Counted from the stretch's first letter, positions 33,605-42,241 are shown. The stretch: DNA of 64,000 nt from DASPJR01 sp035628505 (GCA_035628505.1 DASPJR010000225.1:35832-99831); one strand, 5' to 3'. Notes: generated by a model from the sequence alone, not told the origin. Numbers and translations: made by a program.

Positions 33605-34963
33605 ATGATACCTATACCAGCCGCGTTTTACCTGATCTCGCTGGGTCTTTTCGGTGCGATCATCGGCAGTTACATCAACATGGCCAGCTACCGGCTGCCG
33701 CGAAATATCTCCACGGTGACGCGCACGCGCTCGTTTTGTCCGTCGTGCGATCATCAGCTCTACTGGTACGATAATCTTCCGATCCTCAGTTATCTTTCGC
33801 TGCTTGGTCGCTGCCGTTACTGCAAAAAAGGAATCCCCATCCGTTATCTGCTGGTGGAGATTTTCGTCGCCGGACTCTACGTTGCGGCCGCCTACCAGTT
33901 CTTTGTCTTGAACGCTCCTTTAATGTGGGCCGGCCCGTTCTCCGGTTCGATGCCCTTCATCTTGCTGGCCGTTCAGCTTTTTCTCATCGCCGACCTGGTC
34001 CTGCTTTCGGTCATCGATCTGGAGACATGGCTTATTCCCATCGAGACGACGATCTGGTGGATTCCCATCGCGCTGATCCTTTCCATCGCCTTTCCGGAAC
34101 TCCACGGCTCGGCGACATCGTGGACAAAAATCCCGCGACTCGACAGTTTCATCGACAGCTTCACCGGTCTGGTGCTCGGAGCGGGAATGCCGTGGGCGAT
34201 CGGATTCGTGACCACCGTGTTCACGTTCTTTCTGTACCGTTTTCGCGGCACAAACGACCGGCCGCTGATGGGCATGGGCGAAGGCGACGGTCATCTGCTT
34301 GGCATGTTTGGCGCGATGCTGGGCTGGAAGCCTGTGATGGTGACGCTGATGCTGGGGATTTTCATCGGCTGCGTGACGGGCATCGCCAAGATTCTCTGGG
34401 ATAACGCTCAGCAGAAGCGCCTCGGCGACAAGTGGAAGCCGTGGCAGCCGACGTTCACTTTGCCTGAAGACCAGCAGAAGTTCGAACCGCCCCCGTTCTG
34501 GCCGCTGATGGTGATGGGAATCATCGTGCTGATCGCCGTGGTTGTGCTCTATGATCAGGGCACAAAGACGTTCAGCGGATTGGAACGGCCCACGATGGAA
34601 GAGCTGAGCATCCCGCTGCCGCCGCCGCAGCGTTTTGTGCCGGTCGACTTCCGCCTGATCCCGATTTACCTCATGGCCTTCATCGCGGCGCTCCTGATGT
34701 TTGCCTCCCTCTTTTTGAATTATCTGAAGTCCATCGACATGCTGCCGCAGGGGAGCATCAAGGAAAACGAAAAGGGCCAGAAAGAAGAAGTGATGGAGAC
34801 CGGCGGCCTCGTTCATTACGTGCCGTTCGGGCCCTCGCTGGCGCTGGCGGCGATTATCGTGGTCTTTTACGACCCGCTGCTGCGCAATCTTCTCTACTGG
34901 TGGTTCGTGCTGGGCGGAACCGGCACTGTTCCCGTGCTGCCCTGGCGCGTCATCGGCTGGTAA
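33605..34963 (+). CDS. pilD: type IV prepilin peptidase (A24 family), long form
   Basis: Inner-membrane aspartic peptidase that cleaves and N-methylates type IV pilin-like precursors. The methylase part near the N-terminus has CPSCDHQLYWYDNLPILSYL and CRYCKKGIPIRYLLVE, with both zinc Cys pairs. Active-site aspartates lie in VIDLETWLIPIE (about 138) and MGEGDGHLLGMFGAMLGW (about 222). A region of about 120 residues with extra helices sits between the second aspartate and the closing VPFGPSLALAAII segment, making the protein 452 residues rather than about 270. Starts ATG 33605 and GTG 33602 are equivalent. No pilin gene is near. Confidence 0.9.
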   Translation: MIPIPAAFYLISLGLFGAIIGSYINMASYRLPRNISTVTRTRSFCPSCDHQLYWYDNLPILSYLSLLGRCRYCKKGIPIRYLLVEIFVAGLYVAAAYQFFVLNAPLMWAGPFSGSMPFILLAVQLFLIADLVLLSVIDLETWLIPIETTIWWIPIALILSIAFPELHGSATSWTKIPRLDSFIDSFTGLVLGAGMPWAIGFVTTVFTFFLYRFRGTNDRPLMGMGEGDGHLLGMFGAMLGWKPVMVTLMLGIFIGCVTGIAKILWDNAQQKRLGDKWKPWQPTFTLPEDQQKFEPPPFWPLMVMGIIVLIAVVVLYDQGTKTFSGLERPTMEELSIPLPPPQRFVPVDFRLIPIYLMAFIAALLMFASLFLNYLKSIDMLPQGSIKENEKGQKEEVMETGGLVHYVPFGPSLALAAIIVVFYDPLLRNLLYWWFVLGGTGTVPVLPWRVIGW

Positions 34964-34981
34964 CGCGCGCTTCGCGCGCGA

Positions 34982-35002
34982 GTGACGGGTGACGGGTGAC
35001 GG
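34982..35002 (+). repeat. GTGACGG heptad array (three units)
   Basis: Three head-to-tail copies of GTGACGG lie just after the prepilin peptidase stop. They are followed by an ACCGCCAAGACGCGAACGCG-type dispersed repeat and a TGGCCGTGCCGTTGTGCC repeat (35068-35085). The same heptad recurs at 38214-38241, 38323-38364 (inverted) and 57239-57273. Confidence 0.8.
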
Positions 35003-35123
35003 GAAAACCGCCAAGACGCGAACGCGCCAAGGACGCTGAAAATTACGGATTAGACTTTGCTTGCTGGGTGGCCGTGCCGTTGTGCCACGCCACGAAGTGG
35101 TGTGCCCAACCGCCCACGTTCTG

Positions 35124-35157
35124 AAAAAAAGACGGAGCCTCATCTAAGAAGCTCCGT
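35124..35157 (-). terminator. intrinsic terminator downstream of the PKD protein gene
   Basis: Read on the minus strand, ACGGAGC...GCTCCGT forms a 7-bp stem with a 12-nt loop followed by C and seven T residues, about 35 bp after the stop at 35192. This is a classic rho-independent signal. Confidence 0.8.
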
Positions 35158-35191
35158 GTTCTCCGCGACTCCGTGTTGAAGTCGTGATCGT

Positions 35192-36868
35192 TTACTTCGC
35201 CTTCTTCCCCGAGATCTGCCCGGCGTCTCCCTTGGCCGAGACTTTGAAGCTCACCGGCGCGAGGACCTCGTAGGCCAGGCCGTCGAAGACCAGTGCGACC
35301 TGCACCGCCCGGCTGGTTGACTTCAGACTCTTCTCGTCAGCGCGCAGCACCGGCGAGATGCCTTCCGTGTCGAAGCCGCCGCCGACCATGTCGGTCGTGC
35401 TGAAGGTGAATGAGAGCTTGGCAGTCGTCGCGCCGGTTTTGGGGAAAGTGACTTTCGCCTTCGTCAGCGGCGCAGTCACGGTGGCTTTGCCTTTCTCATC
35501 GATGATCGCCACGCCGACGTTGTTGCCGATGGCGATCGTCAGCTTATTGCCGCCGGGCTTGGCCGGATTGAACTCCGCCGGAAGCTGGATCTCGCCGCTG
35601 AAATCGACTTTGTCCTCTTTGCTCTTGTTGAAGACGAACTTGCCAGACACCTTCTTGATGGTGATCTCACTGCTCGGCGGAACGGGGGCTCCCGAATCGC
35701 CTGCTGCGCGCGCGCCAATCGCGAGCGTCTTGCGCACTTTGCCTTTCTCCGCGCCCGTATTATCCAGCGCCCGGCTGCGCGCGATGGAGATTCCCGGCTG
35801 CGTGAAGGCCTTGGTGGGGATCAGGCCGTCGACTTCGGCCGCGCGGCCGAGCGTGTCGGTGAATTCGGTCTTCGCGGTTGTCGCTCCCGGGATTTTCGAG
35901 ATGTTGAGCGTCAGCTTCGCCGTGCCGGTGTTGTCGATTTGCGCCGTCGAGAACATTTCGTCGACAGGATTGACCTGCGTGTTTTTGCCCACGATGACGA
36001 AGACGCTGGTGGTGGCATAGGCCGAACCGGCGTAAACGCTGAGCACGGCTTCGTAAACGCCGTCAGAGGTATACGTATGCGTCACTTCGCCGCTGAGTGC
36101 GCTCTTGATGTTCTCGTGAGTGAGCACGTGCGACGAACCATCGCCGAAGTCGAGATAACCGGATGGTTCTCCGCCTGAAAGCGCCGCTGAACCCGTGAAG
36201 GTAACCGGCGTGCCCGCCGCTGCCGGATTTGGCGCAGCGGAGAAGAGCGTGATTACGGCCTTCGGTTCCGGCCCGCTGCTGCCGAAGCCGGAGAGCAGCG
36301 TGCCGAAGCTGCCGGATTTGCCGGCGGTTGCCGTGTACATATCCGTGTGAACTTTGCTCAGGTATGTGTTGTCGAAAAGGACGCTGACCTCGATGCTTGC
36401 CGGCTGCTGATTGACTGTTGAGTTTGCCAGGCCTTCGTCGGACAAGGCGAACGAAGCGCTGATGTTCTGAACACGCAACTCAAATTCGCCTTTCAGGGTG
36501 ACGAACACCGACGTGGTGTCGTCTTCAAACTTTCCTCTGCCGTCCAGGATCATGGTCCGGATCAGGCCCCCGAAGAAGACCGTGATCGACTTTTTTGCCG
36601 GGTCCGTTCCGGCGCTGCCGGTGTTGCCTTTGATACTGAAGCGGTCCTTTGATGAATTTGCAAAATCGAGCTGGACGCCCACGCTTTCAAGAAACAGGTT
36701 TTTAGGCGGCCCGCTCAGGCCCAGGGGAGTAGCAGCGGCATCGGTCTCATCGGTGCCAATGCTGAGTTCAAACTGGTCCGAAAACGTGTCGCCGTCGGTA
36801 TCCAGGGCGAACAGGGACGGCACGGATAACAAGGCAAACACAGCACACAAAAAATAAACACGTCTCAT
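35192..36868 (-). CDS. secreted PKD-domain protein with Ca-binding-like repeat
   Basis: A 558-residue exported protein. The signal peptide (VYFLCAVFALLSVPSLFALD) is followed at once by DTDGDTFSDQFELSIGTDET, the aspartate-rich thrombospondin-type-3-like calcium motif common in PVC surface proteins. A PKD-type beta domain occurs in the middle (PVTFTGSAALSGGEPSGYLD, then HTYTSDGVYEAVLSV, about 218-290). The C-terminal half is beta-rich with repeated sandwich-like segments (about 310-550). No catalytic motif. It is probably a cell-surface or matrix protein, and it ends at a strong terminator. It stands alone in its direction. Confidence 0.8.
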   Translation of the reverse strand: MRRVYFLCAVFALLSVPSLFALDTDGDTFSDQFELSIGTDETDAAATPLGLSGPPKNLFLESVGVQLDFANSSKDRFSIKGNTGSAGTDPAKKSITVFFGGLIRTMILDGRGKFEDDTTSVFVTLKGEFELRVQNISASFALSDEGLANSTVNQQPASIEVSVLFDNTYLSKVHTDMYTATAGKSGSFGTLLSGFGSSGPEPKAVITLFSAAPNPAAAGTPVTFTGSAALSGGEPSGYLDFGDGSSHVLTHENIKSALSGEVTHTYTSDGVYEAVLSVYAGSAYATTSVFVIVGKNTQVNPVDEMFSTAQIDNTGTAKLTLNISKIPGATTAKTEFTDTLGRAAEVDGLIPTKAFTQPGISIARSRALDNTGAEKGKVRKTLAIGARAAGDSGAPVPPSSEITIKKVSGKFVFNKSKEDKVDFSGEIQLPAEFNPAKPGGNKLTIAIGNNVGVAIIDEKGKATVTAPLTKAKVTFPKTGATTAKLSFTFSTTDMVGGGFDTEGISPVLRADEKSLKSTSRAVQVALVFDGLAYEVLAPVSFKVSAKGDAGQISGKKAK

Positions 36869-37080
36869 GGCGAAACTCCTGTAGTTGAGATCCAGATCGG
36901 CAGCTGACTTATAGCCGGACCGCCAGGCTCAAGGATGAATTACTCTTGTTTTGTGATGTGCTCCGGCGAAGAGGTTTACTTCGCGCAAAGGCACCTTCGG
37001 AAGGACAGGATTGCACGCCACTGCATGGGCCCCCGTGGGCCAAGCCACCCAGTGCGCAGGCTTGCCACTCGTCGCATCCT

Positions 37081-38166
37081 TTATAGCAGCGCCTGAACCT
37101 GGCGTACTTTTTCCATCAGGCGCGCCGTGTCGGGCTCGACAATGGTCACATGGCCGAGCTTGCGGCCGGGAGCGGCAGACTTTCCGTAGAGATGCAGGTG
37201 TGCTCCCGGAATGGCGAGAATCTTTTCTGATGGCGGCGTCGTGCCGATCAGGTTGATCATGGCAGACGGATGCAGCGCGTGCGAGAGGCCCAGCGGCAGC
37301 CCGAGTCCGGCGCGCAGATGGTTTTCGAACTGGCTCGTCTCGGAACCCTCGATGCTCCAGTGGCCGGAATTGTGAACGCGGGTGGCCATCTCGTTGACCA
37401 GCAGCCGCCCGCCGTGCTGAAACATTTCGATCGTCAGCACGCCGACATAGTTGAAGTCGTCAAAAATCCGGCGCGCGCAGCGCTCGGCTTCAGCCTGCAG
37501 CTCTTTCGTCAGATTTGGTGCCGGCGCGAGCGTCAGGCGCAGGATGCCTTCGCGGTGATGATTTTCGACGAGCGGATAAAAAGCGGTCTCGCCCGTGCGG
37601 CTGCGCGCGGCAACGATCGATACTTCGCGCTCAAAGGGGACGAAGCCTTCGAAGATCAGCGGCGAGTTGCCCAGTGTCTTCCAGGCGCGCTCAACGTCAT
37701 CGGCTGATTTAAGCAGCATCTGGCCCTTGCCGTCGTAACCGCTGCGCCGCGTTTTAAGAATTCCCGGCAGGCCGTGCTGCTGGACCGCGGCGTCCAGATC
37801 GGCGCGCGAATCGACCTGCGCGAACGGCGCGGTGGGAATGCCCAGCTTTTTGAAAAAGTTCTTCTGCGTCAGGCGATCCTGTGCGACGTCCAGTACGTCT
37901 GGCGGCGGAAAAAAGGCGTGCGACCTGGCCAGAAACTTTGCCGAACTCGCCGGAACGTTCTCGAATTCGTACGTGATGATGTCCAGCCCGCCGGCGAAAC
38001 GCGTGAGCGCGGCCTCGTCGTCATAGCGCGCGGTCACGCGGTCGGCCAGATCATCGACCGGCGCATCCTGCACGCTTTCCAGGAAGCGGAATTTCAAGCC
38101 CAGCGGGTAACCGGCCAGAGCCATCATGCGGCCTAGCTGCCCGCCGCCTAAGACGCCAATCTGCAT
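37081..38166 (-). CDS. purK: 5-(carboxyamino)imidazole ribonucleotide synthase
   Basis: ATP-grasp enzyme that converts AIR, bicarbonate and ATP to N5-CAIR in purine synthesis. The N-terminus MQIGVLGGGQLGRMMALAGY is diagnostic. The ATP-grasp regions (LKTRRSGYDGKGQMLLKS, FEGFVPFEREVSIVAAR, MATRVHNSGHWSIEGSETSQ) are complete, and length (361) is normal. The product feeds PurE, encoded just upstream on the same strand. The pair is separated by about 190 bp of repeats instead of the tight spacing usual for purEK. Confidence 0.95.
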   Translation of the reverse strand: MQIGVLGGGQLGRMMALAGYPLGLKFRFLESVQDAPVDDLADRVTARYDDEAALTRFAGGLDIITYEFENVPASSAKFLARSHAFFPPPDVLDVAQDRLTQKNFFKKLGIPTAPFAQVDSRADLDAAVQQHGLPGILKTRRSGYDGKGQMLLKSADDVERAWKTLGNSPLIFEGFVPFEREVSIVAARSRTGETAFYPLVENHHREGILRLTLAPAPNLTKELQAEAERCARRIFDDFNYVGVLTIEMFQHGGRLLVNEMATRVHNSGHWSIEGSETSQFENHLRAGLGLPLGLSHALHPSAMINLIGTTPPSEKILAIPGAHLHLYGKSAAPGRKLGHVTIVEPDTARLMEKVRQVQALL

Positions 38167-38213
38167 TTAAACTCCTGTTGAACCGCCAAGACGCCAAGAG
38201 AGCTAAACTGAAT

Positions 38214-38364
38214 GTGACGAGTGACGGGTGACGGGTGACGGCGAACAGATCAATGTCAAGCGATCCAAGGCGCCAGCAACTCCGGCAATTTCGAGAATGA
38301 GTGCGCTAGCCGCAATGCCTTTCGTCACTCGTCACTCGTCACTCGTCACTAGTCACCCTGTCAC
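38214..38364. repeat. inverted pair of GTGACGG / CGTCACT heptad arrays
   Basis: Four units (GTGACGA, then GTGACGG three times) at 38214-38241 face six units (CGTCACT four times, AGTCACC, CTGTCAC) at 38323-38364. The arms are complementary and can fold into a large stem. The right array runs into the last codons of purE: its TCAC supplies the purE stop codon. An AACCGCCAAGACGCCAAGAG-type repeat lies at 38181-38200. Confidence 0.85.
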
Positions 38365-38852
38365 GACTCCCGCGGATCGGGATGCTCCAGCACCGCGTTG
38401 GTCTGCGCCGTGCGGTAACGCTGCAGGGCGACTTTGATCTCCGGATGCTTACCGGCCAGGATCGATGCGGCCAGCAGCGCCGCGTTCACTGCTCCGGCTT
38501 TGCCGATCGCCAGCGTCGCCACGGGAATTCCCGCAGGCATCTGCACGATTGAGAGCAGCGAATCGACGCCGCTTAGCATCTTCGACTGCACCGGAACGCC
38601 GAGCACCGGGAGCGACGTTTTCGCGGCGGCCATGCCGGGCAGATGCGCAGCCCCGCCGGCGCCGGCGATGATCACTTCAAGTCCGCGCTTGTCCGCGCTC
38701 GAGGCATATTCAAAAAGCAGGTCTGGCGTTCGGTGCGCTGAGACCACACGAACCTCGTGCTCGATGCTCAGCTGCTTGAGCGTCTCCGCCGTGTGCTGCA
38801 TTGTTTCCCAATCCGACTTCGAACCCATGATCACGCCGACAAGTGGCTGCAT
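38361..38852 (-). CDS. purE: N5-carboxyaminoimidazole ribonucleotide mutase (class I PurE)
   Basis: Interconverts N5-CAIR and CAIR in purine synthesis. The ATG at 38852 gives MQPLVGVIMGSKSDWETMQH. Active-site segments SAHRTPDLLFEYA (about 40-52) and GAGGAAHLPGMAAAKTSLPV (about 70-89) are intact, and the 163-residue length is normal for class I. An open frame extends upstream to 38954, but the extra residues are not PurE-like. The stop codon lies within a heptad repeat, so the last few residues (HPDPRES) may derive from neighbouring repeat DNA. Confidence 0.95.
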   Translation of the reverse strand: MQPLVGVIMGSKSDWETMQHTAETLKQLSIEHEVRVVSAHRTPDLLFEYASSADKRGLEVIIAGAGGAAHLPGMAAAKTSLPVLGVPVQSKMLSGVDSLLSIVQMPAGIPVATLAIGKAGAVNAALLAASILAGKHPEIKVALQRYRTAQTNAVLEHPDPRES

Positions 38853-38911
38853 GGCATTTCTCCCGAAATAAAATCTCCGCTGATGTTGTACTGAAAAAAT
38901 CGATAGCCTTC

Positions 38912-38932
38912 TAATGCATAATGCATGATGCA
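38912..38932. repeat. TAATGCA/TGATGCA heptad array, left arm
   Basis: Three 7-mers (TAATGCA twice, then TGATGCA) lie between the purE start and the gene at 39001. They are the inverted counterpart of the six-unit array at 39804-39845, so the two arrays bracket that gene. Confidence 0.75.
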
Positions 38933-39000
38933 TAAAGGCTGACGCATGTGGCATAATGCTTGAACAATATGAGCGACGCCAGAATTACGAAGGATTTTTC

Positions 39001-39708
39001 ATGAGCGAAGTTGAGCCGCAAGTGCAGGCGATTGCGCCGGCGAAAAAGGAATCCCGACTGCGCTTCTCGCTCGCCACCCTGCTGGCGGCCACGGTGGCGG
39101 CTGGCGCATTTATGATGTGGCTGCGGGCGCAGAGCGACATTCGCGAGCTCAAAACGGTGCTGGCCGAACGCGATGCAGAGAATCGCAAGATGCGTACAGA
39201 ACTGGGCGTGCTTCAAGTCGATGATCGGGGGAGCGTTTACGTTTGCACTCGCAAAACGCTCGAAGATTTGCGCTGGAGCTGGCGCGTGTACATCCCTGCC
39301 ACTGCGCGCTACCGCGTGCGCATTCTGACGTCGAACATCCCTGTCTCTGGATTTTCAGAAGAGAGCAACAGCACGTGGATCGGCGATGTGGCCGCCGGCG
39401 AATTTACTATAGACGCAGCGGTCAACCGCACGGCACGGGGAGACTGGCGCATCATCTTCTCGATGCCGGGCTCATCTGTTTCATCGACGTTCCCACCGGA
39501 AACGAAGTGGCTAAGCGGCGGAACAGGCTATTCAATAAATACCGGCGGTGTGGAGCAGCGCAAGCTGAAGCCGAGCGAACGCATCGAGTTGCTGCGCATC
39601 CGCGAGATGGTGCGGACCTCGCCAACCCAGGCGCAAACGACGACGGACCCGAGCGCCGGAGTGTTGATCTGGATCGAACGCGACGATCTGCCGCGAGGCA
39701 GTAAGTGA
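39001..39708 (+). CDS. membrane-anchored hypothetical protein flanked by inverted heptad arrays
   Basis: The ATG at 39001 (MSEVEPQVQAIAPAKKESRL) gives 235 residues; an ATG at 38956 would add 15 more. A single hydrophobic anchor (FSLATLLAATVAAGAFMMWL, about 21-40) is followed by a short coiled coil (about 45-65). A beta-rich extracytoplasmic domain with no recognised family completes the protein. The anchor resembles, in style, those of the paralogue array at 61.5-64 kb, though the soluble part is unrelated. Inverted TGCATCA-type repeats on both sides and a bidirectional terminator make it look like a discrete insertion unit. Confidence 0.65.
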   Translation: MSEVEPQVQAIAPAKKESRLRFSLATLLAATVAAGAFMMWLRAQSDIRELKTVLAERDAENRKMRTELGVLQVDDRGSVYVCTRKTLEDLRWSWRVYIPATARYRVRILTSNIPVSGFSEESNSTWIGDVAAGEFTIDAAVNRTARGDWRIIFSMPGSSVSSTFPPETKWLSGGTGYSINTGGVEQRKLKPSERIELLRIREMVRTSPTQAQTTTDPSAGVLIWIERDDLPRGSK

Positions 39709-39762
39709 CTCCCGAAATCCGAATGACGTTGAACCCTATATCCTGAACCCTGGACCCTGGAG

Positions 39763-39798
39763 CAAAAAAGCCGGACGGTCTCCGCCGCCCGGCTTTTT
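39763..39798. terminator. bidirectional intrinsic terminator
   Basis: AAAAAAGCCGG and CCGGCTTTTTT form a perfect 11-bp stem with T-runs on both strands. It lies between the plus-strand gene ending at 39708 and the minus-strand gene ending at 39851, so it can stop both transcripts. Confidence 0.9.
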
Positions 39799-39803
39799 TC
39801 TTC

Positions 39804-39845
39804 ATGCATCATGCATCATGCATCATGCATCATGCATCATGCATT
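39804..39845. repeat. TGCATCA heptad array, right arm
   Basis: Five exact copies of TGCATCA and a sixth variant TGCATTA, head to tail. The array is the inverse complement of the TGATGCA array at 38912-38932. It touches the stop codon of the cytochrome gene at 39851. Confidence 0.85.
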
Positions 39846-39850
39846 ACGCC

Positions 39851-40231
39851 TCACTTCTCTTTCTTCGGCTTGTGATCCGTGTGGCAGGCTTTGCAGTTGA
39901 TGGCATTTTTAAATGCTTCGAGCGCTTCGGGCTTCTTGGCAATCAGGCCTTTGGTCGCTTCGACCAGGGTGTCGCATTTCTTTTTGAAGGCAGCGGTATC
40001 TCCAACGGGCGGCTTTTGCGTGGCCATGAATTCGTAGTAGGCGAGATATTCCTTCAGCAGCTTTTCGTCAGCCTTGCCGGCGATGATCGTCTGGACGGGC
40101 GCTTCCTTGCCCTTGTGCTTTTCCATGATCGATTCCAGGCTCAGCTTTTCGTCTGCTGACACGCGGTACGCTTCACTCGCGGCGAAGCTCAGCACGGCGA
40201 TGACGGCCACTGCAGCGACAACTCGGTTCAT
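39851..40231 (-). CDS. c-type cytochrome with C-terminal heme motif
   Basis: A 126-residue exported protein with signal peptide (VVAAVAVIAVLSFAASEAYR). A mostly helical body (about 28-110) precedes a single heme-binding motif, CKACH, only about 10 residues from the C-terminus. This late position of CxxCH after four predicted helices resembles the cytochrome c prime / c556 fold. Role is unknown: a periplasmic electron carrier or ligand-binding cytochrome. Its stop lies next to a heptad array and a terminator. Confidence 0.8.
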   Translation of the reverse strand: MNRVVAAVAVIAVLSFAASEAYRVSADEKLSLESIMEKHKGKEAPVQTIIAGKADEKLLKEYLAYYEFMATQKPPVGDTAAFKKKCDTLVEATKGLIAKKPEALEAFKNAINCKACHTDHKPKKEK

Positions 40232-40263
40232 TCAGGGTCTCCTTTATTGCAACGGCGCGCGAG

Positions 40264-40508
40264 TCATTCCTCGGCTCGGCCGTCCGGTGGGTTGCAGAGC
40301 TTGCAGGCTTCAAGGCCCTCGCCTCGCGCCGCGGTCAGAAACACTTTCAGCCGATCGTTGCTCCGCCCTTTTGCAGCATTGCGATGCGGTACTTCGCACC
40401 CTTTGCGGTGACGAAAACCGGCGCATGCCTCTGACTGATGCTGATCCAGCCATCATGACAATAAAAGATGTGTCTGTCAAAGGACGACGCGGCGGCGGGA
40501 ATATTCAC
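40264..40508 (-). pseudogene. small protein gene, apparently frameshifted
   Basis: On the minus strand a GTG at 40508 opens a frame reading SFDRHIFYCHDGWISISQRH and VFVTAKGAKYRIAMLQKGG, stopping at 40347. The adjacent -1 frame then continues as KGRSNDRLKVFLTAARGEGL and EACKLCNPPDGRAEE to a stop at 40264. Joined at the AAAAGGGC run near 40370 they give a smooth protein of about 80 residues with a C-x2-C pair. A one-base loss in the G-run, or programmed -1 shifting, would explain it. The upstream CDS at 40575 diverges. I do not know the family. Confidence 0.45.
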
Positions 40509-40574
40509 CGACGTACAGGATTTTTTTGGAAGCGGACGCTGGCTTTGCGTTCACCCTTTAGAAGGAGGCAGCGC

Positions 40575-40874
40575 GTGCCGCAGTCCAAGCTCAAACCCGG
40601 CCAGATTTTCGTCGGCAGCGCCTCCCGTTATGTGTTCCCGCCGGACGGCAGTGACTGGTGGAACGAGCTGGGCAGCTATGAAATGGAAGTGCTTGAAGCC
40701 GGCCGCGTCTGGTTTACGTACCGCAGCACGCTCGTTGCCGCAGATGGCACGCGCACACCGTCGTCCGGAACGAAGCGTGCAAGAATTGAGGAACTCCTCA
40801 AAGAGGTGAGCCTCGGCGTAGTCGTGCCGAGGCCCACTCAGCTCCCTGATTCACACATCGATGCAGAAGACTAG
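40575..40874 (+). CDS. small hypothetical protein
   Basis: About 99 residues from the GTG at 40575, which has a strong GAAGGAGG site six bases upstream. Upstream frame is open further, but that part reads as non-protein. The N-terminal half shows a beta-barrel-like pattern (LKPGQIFVGSASRYVFPPDG, then YEMEVLEAGRVWFTYRSTLV) and the C-terminal half is Pro/Thr-rich. Short proteins of this type occur as uncharacterised single-domain genes. No operon partner is seen. Confidence 0.7.
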   Translation: MPQSKLKPGQIFVGSASRYVFPPDGSDWWNELGSYEMEVLEAGRVWFTYRSTLVAADGTRTPSSGTKRARIEELLKEVSLGVVVPRPTQLPDSHIDAED

Positions 40875-40954
40875 AGATCACTCCGTAAGCTGGAGGGGAA
40901 ACTCCAAACACCTCCGTGCTCTCCGTGTCCTTCGCGCTTCCTGTTGAAGTGGTG

Positions 40955-41986
40955 CTAGAAGTCCCCGCCGCCATCGGAATCCCCGCCGCTGTCGCCTACG
41001 TCGCCGCCGGTGTCGTCCGAATCGAAGTCGCCCCCGCTGCTTTCAAATCTACCGGGATCTTCCTGGGCTGGCGGGTAGTCCGGCGGGTTCTGGCGCTGCG
41101 GGGCTTCGCTGCCGTGGCCGAAGATGCGGTTGCCCAGCCAGCTTCCCGCTAGTCCGCCAAAGAGCCCGCCAAACATGCCGCGCCCGAATCCGCCACCGCC
41201 GCCGCCGCCGCCAAACGGGCCGCCAGGACTCTGTCCGGGGCTGCCGGGAGTGCCTGGCTGGTTGTAGGTTCCCGGCGCATTGCCAGCAGCGACGCTAGAG
41301 CGATTCATGCGATTGAGGAAAAAGCGCAGCAGCAGGTAACCGCCGCCCAGCACCAGAGCCCAGGTAAACCAGCTCCAGCCGGTTTTCTGCGGAGCTTGCG
41401 CCGGCGGCCGGTAGGTGGTGTCGACGGGGCGCTCTGAAGTGCCGCCGCGGCTTGCGGTCTCGCCGGCGGAACGGTTTTCCGGTCGGGCCGTCGCGGCGAA
41501 CGTACGGGAGTGTTCATCAAAGGTTGACGAGATCGTTTGGAGCGCACTGATTAATCCCTGGTCGAACTGCTTTTTTCTGAAATGCTCCAGAAGCGTATTG
41601 CGCACGCGATCGCGGTCATAGGTCCCGAAACCCTCGCGCGCCGTGTTGCCGCTGATGCCAACCTGCAGATGCGCCGGCTCGCGTGTGATCAGGATGTAAA
41701 CGCCGTCCACACGCGCGGCGCGGGCGCGCTCCCGCAGCCAATTTGCGAAAAACGAGTTCTTCGCGCCTTCCGAATAAAGCGCGCGCTTGTCTTCGGGGAT
41801 GGCGGGCAGCGTATCGACGACTATGTCTTTGCGATGCTTATTCTTGATCTCTTGGATCGTCTGATTTGCCTGCTGCACCGTCTGTTCGGAGAAGAATCCC
41901 GCTTTGTCCGAGACTCCCGCTTCAGCCAGTACCACGCTAGAGAGCGCGAGCAGCGAGATGCTCGCAACCACATAAAGGGATTTCAT
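40955..41986 (-). CDS. TPM domain protein (YgcG/TLP18.3-like), membrane-anchored
   Basis: A 343-residue protein with signal peptide (MKSLYVVASISLLALSSVVL). The TPM domain (about 25-165) contains GFFSEQTVQQANQTIQEIKN and DGVYILITREPAHLQVGISG. A Pro/Thr linker follows, then one membrane helix (WSWFTWALVLGGGYLLLRFF, about 207-226). The C-terminus is Gly-rich and strongly acidic (GGDFDSDDTGGDVGDSGGDS). TPM domains have been linked to photosystem repair phosphatases in plants, and bacterial roles are unclear. It faces away from the sensor kinase, sharing a 255-bp gap with it. Confidence 0.85.
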   Translation of the reverse strand: MKSLYVVASISLLALSSVVLAEAGVSDKAGFFSEQTVQQANQTIQEIKNKHRKDIVVDTLPAIPEDKRALYSEGAKNSFFANWLRERARAARVDGVYILITREPAHLQVGISGNTAREGFGTYDRDRVRNTLLEHFRKKQFDQGLISALQTISSTFDEHSRTFAATARPENRSAGETASRGGTSERPVDTTYRPPAQAPQKTGWSWFTWALVLGGGYLLLRFFLNRMNRSSVAAGNAPGTYNQPGTPGSPGQSPGGPFGGGGGGGGFGRGMFGGLFGGLAGSWLGNRIFGHGSEAPQRQNPPDYPPAQEDPGRFESSGGDFDSDDTGGDVGDSGGDSDGGGDF

Positions 41987-42241
41987 GCGCCTATCCTCCC
42001 GCTGTTCCGCTGTAACGCGGACGCGAGTGGCAAGGGGAGCATGCACGGTGCCACGAGCGGGGCTGCGTCGCGTGACGCCACCAGCAAAAGCATAGTGACT
42101 TGCGTTAACAGTCCTTGGCGTAGTTGTTGCGGGGAAGGAACCATTTGCTTAATGATTGCTAAAAACTTCTACGCCAACCGGGGGTATCCTGAGTATCTTT
42201 GATACATCCTTGGGTGAGCGAAACAGGAACGTGCTCCATAC

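Noticed and set aside
33920..35143. 407-codon minus-strand frame opposite the prepilin peptidase
   Set aside because: Composition is typical of an antisense shadow (His/Arg/Gln-rich, no hydrophobic core). The plus strand has the active-site motifs.
38323..38364. Heptad arrays as a CRISPR-like locus
   Set aside because: Units are 7 bp with no spacers, repeats are too short, and there are no cas genes nearby.
40955..41152. Plus-strand frame opposite the end of the TPM gene
   Set aside because: Antisense of a Gly/Asp-rich tail. The Val/Ala-rich product is an artefact of the repeat-like coding sequence.
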